Assembly: GCA_964533185.1 (NCBI GenBank)
Contig: CAZHLD010000008.1
Span: forward strand, 1-64,000
Source of the DNA: CAZHLD01 sp964533185
Lineage (GTDB): Bacteria > Acidobacteriota > Terriglobia > Acidiferrales > UBA7541
Direction of reading: 5' to 3'
DNA: 64,000 nt
This document shows positions 32,742-40,414 of this stretch, piece by piece (the first letter of the stretch is position 1; each line of letters begins with the position of its first letter). Below the pieces are notes generated by a model. That model made no database searches, was not told where the DNA came from, and saw nothing but the letters and a program-made list of their open reading frames with translations. The translations under genes and the position numbers were made by a program.

Positions 32742-33617
32742 TCAGCGCGCGTCCGGGCCGCCCTGGACGCAGGGAGGGCGGCAGCCGTGGTGGAATTCGA
32801 TTTTCACGCCCGTCTGATTCTCTTTCCCCACACGAAGAGCTTTGTCGCAGGTCTGCCACCATTCGGTGAGGCACTTCGGGCTGGTCAGGCTGTAGGGGAT
32901 TGCGGTGGGGTCGGTCTTCGCAAGTTTGCGGTTTTCTTCGGTGAAGTCAGGCGTCTTCAGCGCGTCTTTCTTGCCTGCTTCGATCACGCAGTACTCGCCT
33001 TGCGGCAGCTCGATCTGAAAATTCCCGTTGGCATCGCTCGAGAATTTGAGCACGACCAGGCTGGCCAGCGCGTTCGCTGAACCGGCACGCACGTACAGCT
33101 CATAGTTGGCGAGCGGCCGCGGCCGCCGCACCGCTTCGAGGATTTCCGCGGAAGGGTTTGCGCCGCCGCAGTACTGGTGAATTTCATAAACCGTGCCGGA
33201 GATCGTAACGCGGCGCGCCGCTTTCGATTCACCCTGGTAAGCTTCAGTCAAAGCCAGCGCGCCGGGCGCACCGGCCCGTGCGGCCGTGGTCGCCGCAGAT
33301 GACGTTGGAGCCGTGCCACCGGGTCTCGGTCTGAGGCTCGGTGACGGTATCGGAGACTGACTCGGTTTTGGCATCGACGTTGGTGCTGCATCTGGCCGGG
33401 CCGGACGCGCTTCGCCTTGCGGCTGCGCAGCTTTGTCTGAAGCCGCAGCGTTCGAAGGCTCCGAGGAAACTGCAGACTGAGGCGAGCCGGATTTGCGCGA
33501 AGCCATCCAGATACCAGCAGCGGCCAAAGCAAGCGCAATCACCAGAATGATTAGGAATCGCGACGAGCCGTGCGCCTTTCTTCTTCTCGAGCGAAGCTCT
33601 GCGTGGCTCCAGTTCAT
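32742..33617 (-). CDS. Membrane-anchored protein of unknown function
   Basis: A 291-residue protein starting at 33617 (MNWSHAELRSRRRKAH). One N-terminal membrane span (FLIILVIALALAAAGIWMAS, about residues 20-40) is preceded by a basic stretch, so the rest should be periplasmic. A long Pro/Ser/Ala-rich linker leads to a beta-rich domain (RRVTISGTVYEIHQYCGGANPSAEI ... VLKFSSDANGNFQIELPQGEYCVIEAGKK). That block recalls carboxypeptidase-regulatory/Ig-like domains. Six cysteines in the mature part may form disulfides. The function is not recognised. Confidence 0.7.
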   Translation of the reverse strand: MNWSHAELRSRRRKAHGSSRFLIILVIALALAAAGIWMASRKSGSPQSAVSSEPSNAAASDKAAQPQGEARPARPDAAPTSMPKPSQSPIPSPSLRPRPGGTAPTSSAATTAARAGAPGALALTEAYQGESKAARRVTISGTVYEIHQYCGGANPSAEILEAVRRPRPLANYELYVRAGSANALASLVVLKFSSDANGNFQIELPQGEYCVIEAGKKDALKTPDFTEENRKLAKTDPTAIPYSLTSPKCLTEWWQTCDKALRVGKENQTGVKIEFHHGCRPPCVQGGPDAR

Positions 33618-33948
33618 GACCATCATCCTACACCGTGCGATGGCAAGCGGGGCTGCCGGGTTTGTCTGCGCGCGGCCACGGGTGTGAAAAAGTTGCCGCG
33701 CAGGCGACTGCGCATCTCGCGGGCTGCACAAGCGAGGCGTCGCCCACAACCGCGTTAGTTCCTCATAATGAGCAGCTTGCGGGATGGCTTCGCCTCCCGG
33801 AGCGCGCCACATCTCTGGCAGCAACCGTGCTCTCTGCAATCGCGCCAGCAGGCGCGACCGCACTCTGCTGGTTAACTGGGAAGAGCGGGCGCAGCGATTC
33901 GAGATGACGACCAGCGGCATTTTGGAATACTCTCAAAGCGCAACGGAA

Positions 33949-35130
33949 ATGGCCTCCCCTCAGAAAGCCGCGGTGAAAATGGAAGGCCGGCCGGTATGGG
34001 CCGAGGTTTCGCTGACCGCGCTCGAAGCGAACCTGCGCGCGATGCGGCGTCACATCGGCGCGCAGCGAAAGATTCTCGCCGTCGTGAAAGGCAACGCCTA
34101 TGGCCACGGCGCCGTGCCGGTATCGAAAGCACTGGCCCGCGCCGGCGCGGACTGGTTCGGCGTCACCTGTTCAGCCGAAGGCGCAGAGCTGCGCGAAGCC
34201 GGCCTCCGCCTGCCGATCCTGGTCCTGACCGGCTTCTGGCCCGGCGAAGAAAAACGAATCATTGAAAACCGGCTCACGCCCGCGATTACGCGCTGCGACC
34301 AGCTTCCGCTCCTCGAGCGCGCCGCCGCGCGATTGAAGGTCAGCCCGCGCCGACCCATCAGTTTCCACCTGAAGATTGACACGGGCATGAACCGCCTGGG
34401 CATCACGCTCGGTGATGTGGAATGCTTTGCGCGGCAGTTGGCAGCCTGCCCGCACTTGAAGCTGACCGGCGTGTTTACGCACTTCGCGTCTTCTGAAGTT
34501 TTTACCACCGAGCAGACCGCACAGCAGCAGAAGCTCTTCGGACAGGCGCTCGATCGCCTGCGCGGGCTGAGTATTGACCCCGGCATCGTGCATCTGGCCA
34601 ACAGCGCAGCCATTGTCTCGCGGCCGGAGACGTGGGCAGCCATGGTCCGTCCGGGCGCGCTGCTTTACGGCTACCACCAGAATTACGACCCGCCCGAGCG
34701 GCGCGCTGCCGCCGAGAAGGAACTGAAGGTGACGCCGGCCCTATCGCTGCGCGCGCGGGTGATTTCCGTGCGCGACGTCCCGGCCGGTTCGGGCGTCGGC
34801 TACGACGCGCGGTTCACCACCAGCCGGTCCTCTCGCGTCGCCGTGATTGCTGCGGGCTACGCCGACGGGTTGCTACGCTTGCTGGGCAACCGCGGCAGCG
34901 TGCTCGTGCGCGGGCAGAAAGCGCCGCTGGTGGGCATCGTCTCGATGGACCTGGCCATGGCCGACGTTACCGGCATCGCAGGCGCTGCGCTGGGCGATAT
35001 CGCCACGATTTACGGGGCAGATGGCGACGCCGCGCAGTATGCCTCCGACGTGGCCCGCCAGCTTGGCACGGTTACCTCCGACGTGCTCTGCGCAATTGGC
35101 AAGCGCGTACCCCGTTTCTATCTCCATTAG
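33949..35130 (+). CDS. alr: Alanine racemase
   Basis: About 393 residues from ATG 33949; starts at 33904 and 33979 (MEGRPVWAEV) are also possible and no ribosome-binding site decides between them. The PLP lysine is in AVVKGNAYGHG (about residue 47). The second-subunit tyrosine lies in GVGYDARF. SFHLKIDTGMNRLGI, FTHFASS and LANSAAIV are typical. It makes D-alanine for peptidoglycan. Confidence 0.95.
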   Translation: MASPQKAAVKMEGRPVWAEVSLTALEANLRAMRRHIGAQRKILAVVKGNAYGHGAVPVSKALARAGADWFGVTCSAEGAELREAGLRLPILVLTGFWPGEEKRIIENRLTPAITRCDQLPLLERAAARLKVSPRRPISFHLKIDTGMNRLGITLGDVECFARQLAACPHLKLTGVFTHFASSEVFTTEQTAQQQKLFGQALDRLRGLSIDPGIVHLANSAAIVSRPETWAAMVRPGALLYGYHQNYDPPERRAAAEKELKVTPALSLRARVISVRDVPAGSGVGYDARFTTSRSSRVAVIAAGYADGLLRLLGNRGSVLVRGQKAPLVGIVSMDLAMADVTGIAGAALGDIATIYGADGDAAQYASDVARQLGTVTSDVLCAIGKRVPRFYLH

Positions 35131-35325
35131 CTTAGTAACGGCCAGCATCCCCACCCTGGCCCTTCTTTCTTGACGCCGGTGCTATACTGACACAGTAATT
35201 CTGTTGATGATTCGGTTGCCGAGCCATTCCCGGCTCCTACCGTCAGAACTCATACTCCCGGGAAGAGGAATTCGGCTCATCGGGTTCTCTTGTTTTATAA
35301 GGCTGCTTTTTCATAAGAGGAAGCC
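35131..35325. other. Spacer between alr and the yacL-like gene
   Basis: About 195 bases with moderate AT content near its 3' half (TTGTTTTATAAGGCTGC), likely the promoter of the yacL-ispD-ispF block. No convincing terminator for alr and no open frame of interest are seen. Confidence 0.4.
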
Positions 35326-36567
35326 ATGCAACGCACTCCTTCCCGGCCCGCACATGCCGGAAGCCCCGCCCGGGGTGAGCCTGCCCCATTCAAGACGTCC
35401 GAACCCGCCGCGCTGCTGGATCAAAGCGTGGGCAGCTGGTGGGACATGATGCTGGTGCGGTTTATCTTTGTGGCAGTATGCGTCGCGGCAAGCTACCACT
35501 TCCGACCGTTTGGGATGCCGCCGCTGTACGCCGCCGCTGCAGGTCTGGGCTTTTCCGTGGCGGTGGTGCTCTTCGAGATCCGCCTGCGCCGCGCCAGCCT
35601 GCGACGCCTGATCGGTGCGGCCGCGGGCTCGATACTGGGCATCCTGGGCGCCTACCTGATCCACCTGGTCCTAAACCACACCTCGATCCCGGAAAGCTCG
35701 CGCTCGTTTCTGAGTGTGGCCGTCCTGCTGGTGATGACCTACATCGGCCTGATCGTAGGGGCGAACAAAGGCGACATGCTCAACCTGCAGGCGCTTGGCG
35801 GCCTCTTTGGCAGCGAGCGCAGTACGCGGCGGCTCTACAAGGTGCTCGATACCAGCGTGATTATTGACGGCCGCGTGGCCGACGTATGCGAAGCCCACTT
35901 CCTGGACGGCCTGCTGGTGATCCCGCAGTTTGTCCTGCGCGAGCTGCAACTGGTGGCCGATTCGGCCGACCCGCTCAAGCGCCAGCGCGGTCGCCGGGGC
36001 CTCGAAGTGCTCCAGCGCATCCAGAAGATGGCCCACCTCGAAGTAGAAATCGCCGAAGACGACTTCCCCAACGTCCCCGAAGTGGACATGAAGCTGATCG
36101 AGCTGGCCAAGCGCTACGACGCCAAGATCATCACCAACGACTTCAACCTGAACAAGGTGGCCACGCTGCAGGGCATCGAGGTGCTCAACGTCAATCAACT
36201 GGCCAATGCCCTGAAGCCCGTCGTTCTGCCGGGGGAGACGATGCGCGTCTTCATCCTGCGCGAGGGCAAGGAGTACAACCAGGGCGTGGCGTATCTCGAC
36301 GACGGCACCATGGTCGTGGTGGACGGTGCTCGCCGCATGATCAACAAGACCATCGATATCAACGTCACGTCCGTTCACCAGACCACCGCCGGCAAGATGA
36401 TCTTCGGTCGCTACGACGAACGCGGCGAACAGCAAGTCCGCCCGCCCGCGCCAGTTGGCGAACTGAACGGCCCGCGCCACCCTGCGCAGCCGGCCGATGC
36501 GCCTCCTCGCCCGGCCGACGCCCCGCAGAGCGCTGACCGCCCGCCGCGCCCGGTCACCCATGAGTAA
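35326..36567 (+). CDS. PIN/TRAM-domain membrane protein (YacL family)
   Basis: A 413-residue protein. After about 35 polar residues come four membrane segments (for example MLVRFIFVAVCVAASYHF and LIGAAAGSILGILGAYLIHLV). A PIN domain follows, with acidic residues in VLDTSVIIDGRVADV, LRELQLVADSADP and IITNDFNLNKVA. A TRAM domain comes next (LPGETMRVFILREGKEYNQGVAYLDDGTMVVV). A Pro-rich tail ends the protein. Bacillus YacL has the same domain order and also sits upstream of ispD-ispF. PIN domains are RNases; the substrate is unknown. Confidence 0.92.
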   Translation: MQRTPSRPAHAGSPARGEPAPFKTSEPAALLDQSVGSWWDMMLVRFIFVAVCVAASYHFRPFGMPPLYAAAAGLGFSVAVVLFEIRLRRASLRRLIGAAAGSILGILGAYLIHLVLNHTSIPESSRSFLSVAVLLVMTYIGLIVGANKGDMLNLQALGGLFGSERSTRRLYKVLDTSVIIDGRVADVCEAHFLDGLLVIPQFVLRELQLVADSADPLKRQRGRRGLEVLQRIQKMAHLEVEIAEDDFPNVPEVDMKLIELAKRYDAKIITNDFNLNKVATLQGIEVLNVNQLANALKPVVLPGETMRVFILREGKEYNQGVAYLDDGTMVVVDGARRMINKTIDINVTSVHQTTAGKMIFGRYDERGEQQVRPPAPVGELNGPRHPAQPADAPPRPADAPQSADRPPRPVTHE

Positions 36568-36578
36568 GGAGGTCGAAA

Positions 36579-36691
36579 CCGCAGATGAACGCCAATTAAC
36601 GCAGATAAGAAGGAAAGCCCCCTGAAATCGCCTCCCTTTTCTGCTCCTCACCCTATTCTTCGCTTCAGTGTTCATCTGTGTTTATCTGCGA
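36579..36691. repeat. Degenerate inverted pair of CGCAGATNAAC-type repeats
   Basis: Left units CAGATGAAC (36582-36590) and CGCAGATAA (36600-36608) recur inverted on the right as GTTCATCTG (36670-36678) and TTATCTGCG (36682-36690). The element fills the spacer between the yacL-like gene and ispD. Similar GCAGAT/ATCTGC elements are widespread intergenic repeats in several bacterial phyla. It may affect transcript stability or simply be parasitic. Confidence 0.7.
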
Positions 36692-36720
36692 CTGCAATTA
36701 GGTTAGACTTTCGGCCCCTT

Positions 36721-37455
36721 ATGAGCCGCATTGCCGCCATACTGCCCGCCGCCGGTCTGGGCACTCGCATGGGCGCCGAAACGCCCAAGCAGTTCCTCGA
36801 GCTCGACGGCATGCCGCTAGTGATCTTCACGTTGCGGCGCCTGGCGGCGTGCGAGGCGATCACAGAGTTTTTCATCGCTACGCTGGCAGAAGAGGTGGCT
36901 GCGCTCCGGGAGCGCATACAAAAGGAAAAACTCGGTCGGCCGGTGCGCGTGGTGCGTGGCGGCGGGAACCGTCAGGAGTCGGTCGGAAATGCGCTGGCGG
37001 AAGCGCCGGCGGATGCGGAACTGGTGCTGGTGCACGACGCGGTGCGGCCGCTGGTGACCCGCGAACAGGTGGCGCGGGTGATTGCAGTGGCTCGCGAACG
37101 CGGCGCCGCAATCCTGGGCATCCCGGCGATTGATACGGTCAAGGAAGTAAAGCGCGCCAGCCTGCCGCAGGACGTGGCGCTGATTACCGGCACCATCCCG
37201 CGCGAGCGCATTGTGCTGGCGCAGACGCCGCAGGTGTTTTCCAGCAAGCTGCTACGCGAGGCGTTTGCGAAGGCCGTGCTGGACGGAGTGACCGCATCAG
37301 ACGAAGCGGTGCTGGTCGAGCGGCTCGGGCACGACGTTTACGTCGTGCTCGGCTCCGAGCGCAACCTGAAAATCACCAAGCCCGCCGACATGGATCTGGC
37401 ACGCTTTTACCTCGAGCAGGAGCGCCGCTCGATGAGCGCGGGGCGCTCGCTATGA
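36721..37455 (+). CDS. ispD: 2-C-methyl-D-erythritol 4-phosphate cytidylyltransferase
   Basis: A 244-residue enzyme. The CTP-binding loop is ILPAAGLGTRMGAETPKQFLELDGMPL; VRGGGNRQESVGNAL, LVHDAVRPLV, QTPQVF and TASDEAVLVERLGHDVYVVLGSERNLKITKPADM are family hallmarks. It makes CDP-methylerythritol in the MEP pathway. The ispF start overlaps its stop by four bases (ATGA). Confidence 0.97.
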   Translation: MSRIAAILPAAGLGTRMGAETPKQFLELDGMPLVIFTLRRLAACEAITEFFIATLAEEVAALRERIQKEKLGRPVRVVRGGGNRQESVGNALAEAPADAELVLVHDAVRPLVTREQVARVIAVARERGAAILGIPAIDTVKEVKRASLPQDVALITGTIPRERIVLAQTPQVFSSKLLREAFAKAVLDGVTASDEAVLVERLGHDVYVVLGSERNLKITKPADMDLARFYLEQERRSMSAGRSL

Positions 37456-37925
37456 CGCGCTGTGGAATTGGTTACGATCTGCACCGGCTGGCCGAAGGAC
37501 GAAGGTTGATCGTCGGCGGCATCGAGCTTCCATTTGATAAGGGCCCCGTCGGCCACTCCGACGGCGACGTGCTCGCGCACGCCATCTGCGATGCGCTGCT
37601 GGGCGCAGCGGGCGCGGGCGATATCGGCGCGCTTTTCCCGGACACCGACCCGAAGTGGAAGGGCGTCTCGAGCCTGGTGTTCCTTGAAGAGATCTGCAAA
37701 GTGCTGGCCGGACTAGAAATGCGCATCAGTCACATTGATGCCGTCGTGATCGCCGAGAGGCCAAAGCTCGGCCCGCATTTTCCCGCCATGCGCGAGGCGA
37801 TGGCCCGCGCGCTCCAAATCAAGCCCGCGCAGATCAGCCTTAAGGCCAAAACTAACGAGGGCGTGGACGCCGTCGGCCGTGGGGAAGCCATCGCCGCCCA
37901 CGCCATCGCCACACTGGAAGCCTGA
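37452..37925 (+). CDS. ispF: 2-C-methyl-D-erythritol 2,4-cyclodiphosphate synthase
   Basis: A 157-residue enzyme. GYDLHRLAEGRRLIVGGIELP provides the zinc ligands Asp and His; HSDGDVLAHAICDALLGAAGAGDIGALFPDTDPKW and ISLKAKTNEGVDAVGRGEAIAAHAI are diagnostic. It cyclises the CDP-ME phosphate made by IspD and IspE. Coupled to ispD by ATGA overlap. Confidence 0.97.
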   Translation: MTRCGIGYDLHRLAEGRRLIVGGIELPFDKGPVGHSDGDVLAHAICDALLGAAGAGDIGALFPDTDPKWKGVSSLVFLEEICKVLAGLEMRISHIDAVVIAERPKLGPHFPAMREAMARALQIKPAQISLKAKTNEGVDAVGRGEAIAAHAIATLEA

Positions 37926-37976
37926 GAGACGAAACTCGAAATCCGTTACTCGAAACTCGCTACAATCTTTTTCTGA

Positions 37977-38537
37977 ATGTCCCTTGAAAAGACAGTTCGC
38001 CGCGCGACGGAAAGCGACGCCGCACGAGTCATCGCGCTTGATGCCAGCGACGTGCAAGCCATCCTTCGCGAGCGCGGGCGGCTCGTGGCCGCTGCCACCG
38101 TTGAGCACACAGTATGGATGGCGGAAGCGGCGGCGCTGCTTGGGCCACACGCCGCCGACCGTGATGCGCTGGCCGGCTTGCTGGCGCTCGTTTTCGAGTA
38201 CGATGCGCAGGCGATCCTCCGTTCGCCTGAAGCGCACAACCTCCTCGCGCGGCAGGGAGCGCGCGAAGTGATCCGCGAGCTGGCCCACATGGTGTTGGAA
38301 AGCGGCACAGTAGATTCAGAGCGGTTCAAGGAGCTGATCCAAGCGCTCAAAGCGCGAGTGCGCTGGCGCAGCCGCGACCTGTTTCACCCCATCCGGCTGG
38401 CGCTCGCCGGGCGAACGGGCGAGGGCGAGCTCGACCGCGTCATCCTCTTGTGCGACAGTGCCGCGCGACTGCCGTTTGCCGTGCCGGTGAAAAGTGTGCG
38501 GCAGCGGCTGCTGGAGTTTTGCGCGGCCCTCGATTAG
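37977..38537 (+). CDS. Stand-alone protein resembling the GluRS C-terminal anticodon-binding domain
   Basis: A 186-residue protein. Residues about 72-186 match the anticodon-binding end of discriminating glutamyl-tRNA synthetases: FEYDAQAI (the 'YD-x-A' element), then ERFKELIQALKARVRWRSRDLFHPIRLALAGRTGEGELDRVILLCDS, which corresponds to the 'LF-x-P-(I/L)-R-x-A-(L/V)-x-G' helix bundle. The first 70 residues are not recognised and carry no HIGH or KMSKS motif, so this is not a synthetase. Gene order yacL-ispD-ispF-x-rlmB places it where Bacillus has gltX. It may bind tRNA or be the remnant of gltX. The match is by eye. Confidence 0.7.
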   Translation: MSLEKTVRRATESDAARVIALDASDVQAILRERGRLVAAATVEHTVWMAEAAALLGPHAADRDALAGLLALVFEYDAQAILRSPEAHNLLARQGAREVIRELAHMVLESGTVDSERFKELIQALKARVRWRSRDLFHPIRLALAGRTGEGELDRVILLCDSAARLPFAVPVKSVRQRLLEFCAALD

Positions 38538-38556
38538 GAAAGCTCTTACAAAGACG

Positions 38557-39321
38557 ATGAACATCATCACCGGAATCCATGCCGTGCGCGAGGCGCTCGA
38601 CTCCGGGCGAGCGATCGACCACATCTCGATCGCGCGCGGTCGGCACGGCGAGCGCGTCGAGGAGCTTGTGCGGCTCGCGCGGCAGCGCGGCGTGCCGGTG
38701 CGGTTTGAAGACCGCGCGCAGGTGGACCGGCTGGCAGGCACGCGTGAGCATCAGGGCGTGGTGGCGCTGGCCGCCGCCAAGAAAATGCTGGGCCTGGAGG
38801 ACCTTCTCGCCAGGATTGCGCCAGCGAGAGGGAGGGAGGGGCTGCTCGTGTTGCTCGATGGCATCGAAGACCCGCACAACCTGGGCGCAATCGTGCGCAC
38901 GGCGCTGGCCGCAGGCGCCGATGGCATCGTGATCCCAGAGCGGCGCGCCGCTCCGCTCACCGAAGCAGTCGAGCGCGCCTCGGCTGGTGCGTTGGCGCAT
39001 CTGCCCGTCGCGCGGGTCACCAACCTCGTGCGCGCAATGGAAGAGTTGAAGGAAGCCGGCTACTGGCTGGTGGGCCTCGATGAGCGCGCGGAGAAAAGCT
39101 ACACCGAAGCCGATTTCACGATCCCTACCGCGCTCGTGCTAGGCGGCGAAGGCAAAGGCCTGCACGAATTGACTCGCAAGCGCTGCGACTTCCTCGTCTC
39201 AATCCCCACCACCGGGCCGGTGCGCTCGCTGAATGTCTCTGTAGCCGCCGGCGTCGTCCTCTTTGAAGCCATCCGCCAGCGAAGCGTCTTGTCGCCGCGG
39301 CTACACGCGGATTCACGCTGA
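38557..39321 (+). CDS. rlmB: 23S rRNA (guanosine-2'-O-)-methyltransferase, TrmH/SpoU family
   Basis: A 254-residue SPOUT methyltransferase starting at 38557 (MNIITGIHAVREAL). The N-terminal L30e-like substrate domain contains ISIARGRHGERVEELVRLARQRGVPV and EHQGVVAL. The knotted SPOUT core has LDGIEDPHNLGAIVRTALAAGADGIVIPERR, ALVLGGEGKGLHELTRKRCDFLVSIPTTGPVRSLNVSVAAGVVLFEAIRQR. RlmB methylates G2251 of 23S rRNA. It is separated from the GluRS-like gene by 19 bases. Confidence 0.93.
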   Translation: MNIITGIHAVREALDSGRAIDHISIARGRHGERVEELVRLARQRGVPVRFEDRAQVDRLAGTREHQGVVALAAAKKMLGLEDLLARIAPARGREGLLVLLDGIEDPHNLGAIVRTALAAGADGIVIPERRAAPLTEAVERASAGALAHLPVARVTNLVRAMEELKEAGYWLVGLDERAEKSYTEADFTIPTALVLGGEGKGLHELTRKRCDFLVSIPTTGPVRSLNVSVAAGVVLFEAIRQRSVLSPRLHADSR

Positions 39322-39383
39322 TAGCGAGAAAAACCCAGGAGAGTCGCTCGGTCAGCGTCAAATTGCGATCTGTGCGGATGTGC

Positions 39384-39905
39384 TTACTTGTCGTATTGGA
39401 TGAGGGAGAAGACGTCGAGGCCGGGGAGTTTCGACCGGCCGTTGAGAAAGGTCAGCTCGACGGCGAAGCCCACGCCGGCCACCTCGGCACCGAGGCCACT
39501 CACCAGCTTGACCGCCGCAGCGGCGGTGCCGCCCGTGGCGAGCAGGTCGTCGCAGATAAGGACGCGCTGACCCGCGCCTGCGGCGTCTTCGTGAATTTCG
39601 AGCGAATCGGCGCCGTACTCGAGGTCGTAGGTGACGCGCGCGGTCTTGGCCGGCAGCTTCTTCGGTTTGCGCACCGGCACAAAGCCCGCGCCGAGGTGGT
39701 AGGCCAGCGCCGGCGCAAAGATGAACCCGCGCGCCTCGATGCCCACGACCACGTCAATCTTCTTATTGGCGTAGTGCTCGCACATTCTGTCAATGAGCGC
39801 GTGGAAGCCGCGCTTGTCTTTGAGCAGCGTGGTCAGGTCGTAGAAAAGGATGCCCGGCTTGGGCCAGTCGGGCACTTCGCGGATCAGTTTCTTGAGGTCG
39901 TTCAT
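39384..39905 (-). CDS. apt: Adenine phosphoribosyltransferase
   Basis: A 173-residue enzyme starting at 39905 (MNDLKKLIREVPDWPKPGILFYDLTTLL). The PRPP loop is RVLICDDLLATGGTAAAAVKL; GIEARGFIFAPALAYHLGAGFVPVRKPKKLP is the Apt flap region. It salvages adenine to AMP. The acylphosphatase gene lies 39 bases upstream in the same direction. Confidence 0.96.
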   Translation of the reverse strand: MNDLKKLIREVPDWPKPGILFYDLTTLLKDKRGFHALIDRMCEHYANKKIDVVVGIEARGFIFAPALAYHLGAGFVPVRKPKKLPAKTARVTYDLEYGADSLEIHEDAAGAGQRVLICDDLLATGGTAAAAVKLVSGLGAEVAGVGFAVELTFLNGRSKLPGLDVFSLIQYDK

Positions 39906-39944
39906 TCGAGGGCTTCCCCTGATTGGTGCGGCCAAGCGCCGCGG

Positions 39945-40241
39945 CTACCAGCTGTCGTGTTCGATGGTGAAGCTGCCGGAGTACTCGTCCAGGATCCTTG
40001 CTTCCTCTTCGGCTACGTCGGAGACGCTGGCGCCGCGCGGGCCTTGGCGAAGCTCGATCATCAGCTCCTGCAGCGGCCTGGGCTCGCCGATGGCGTAGAC
40101 CTCCACGCGGCCGTCGTGCCGGTTCATCACGTATCCAGAAAGACCCAGCCGTTCGGCGACGCGCTGGGCGTAGAACCGAAAGCCGACACCCTGCACCATG
40201 CCGGAAACAAGATAGCGTCGGGCGATGGGCTTCTCGGGCAC
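39945..40241 (-). CDS. acyP: Acylphosphatase
   Basis: A 98-residue protein: RRYLVSGMVQGVGFRFYAQRVAERLGLSGYVMNRHDGRVEVYAIGE. The catalytic Arg (GFRFY) and Asn (MNRHDG) are present. It hydrolyses acyl phosphates such as 1,3-bisphosphoglycerate. Normal length is about 90; the C-terminus (EYSGSFTIEHDSW) is the expected edge strand. Confidence 0.94.
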   Translation of the reverse strand: MPEKPIARRYLVSGMVQGVGFRFYAQRVAERLGLSGYVMNRHDGRVEVYAIGEPRPLQELMIELRQGPRGASVSDVAEEEARILDEYSGSFTIEHDSW

Positions 40242-40414
40242 AGCCGTGGCCCCGAGGCATCATCCTGCAGCAGGTGCGCCAGGCGGGATGTCCGGGGCGA
40301 CGCGCGATTGTATCAAAAGCAAGACTCGCTGGCGCGGGCATCGCGCCTCGAACGCCGGGGCGAACTCGATCCAGCGGTGGCATGGCTCCCCGTACTCATG
40401 TAAGAATTCAGGCC

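Noticed and set aside
35671..36675. Long frame antisense to the YacL-like gene
   Set aside because: Shadow of the PIN/TRAM coding region, rich in His and Asp without a family.
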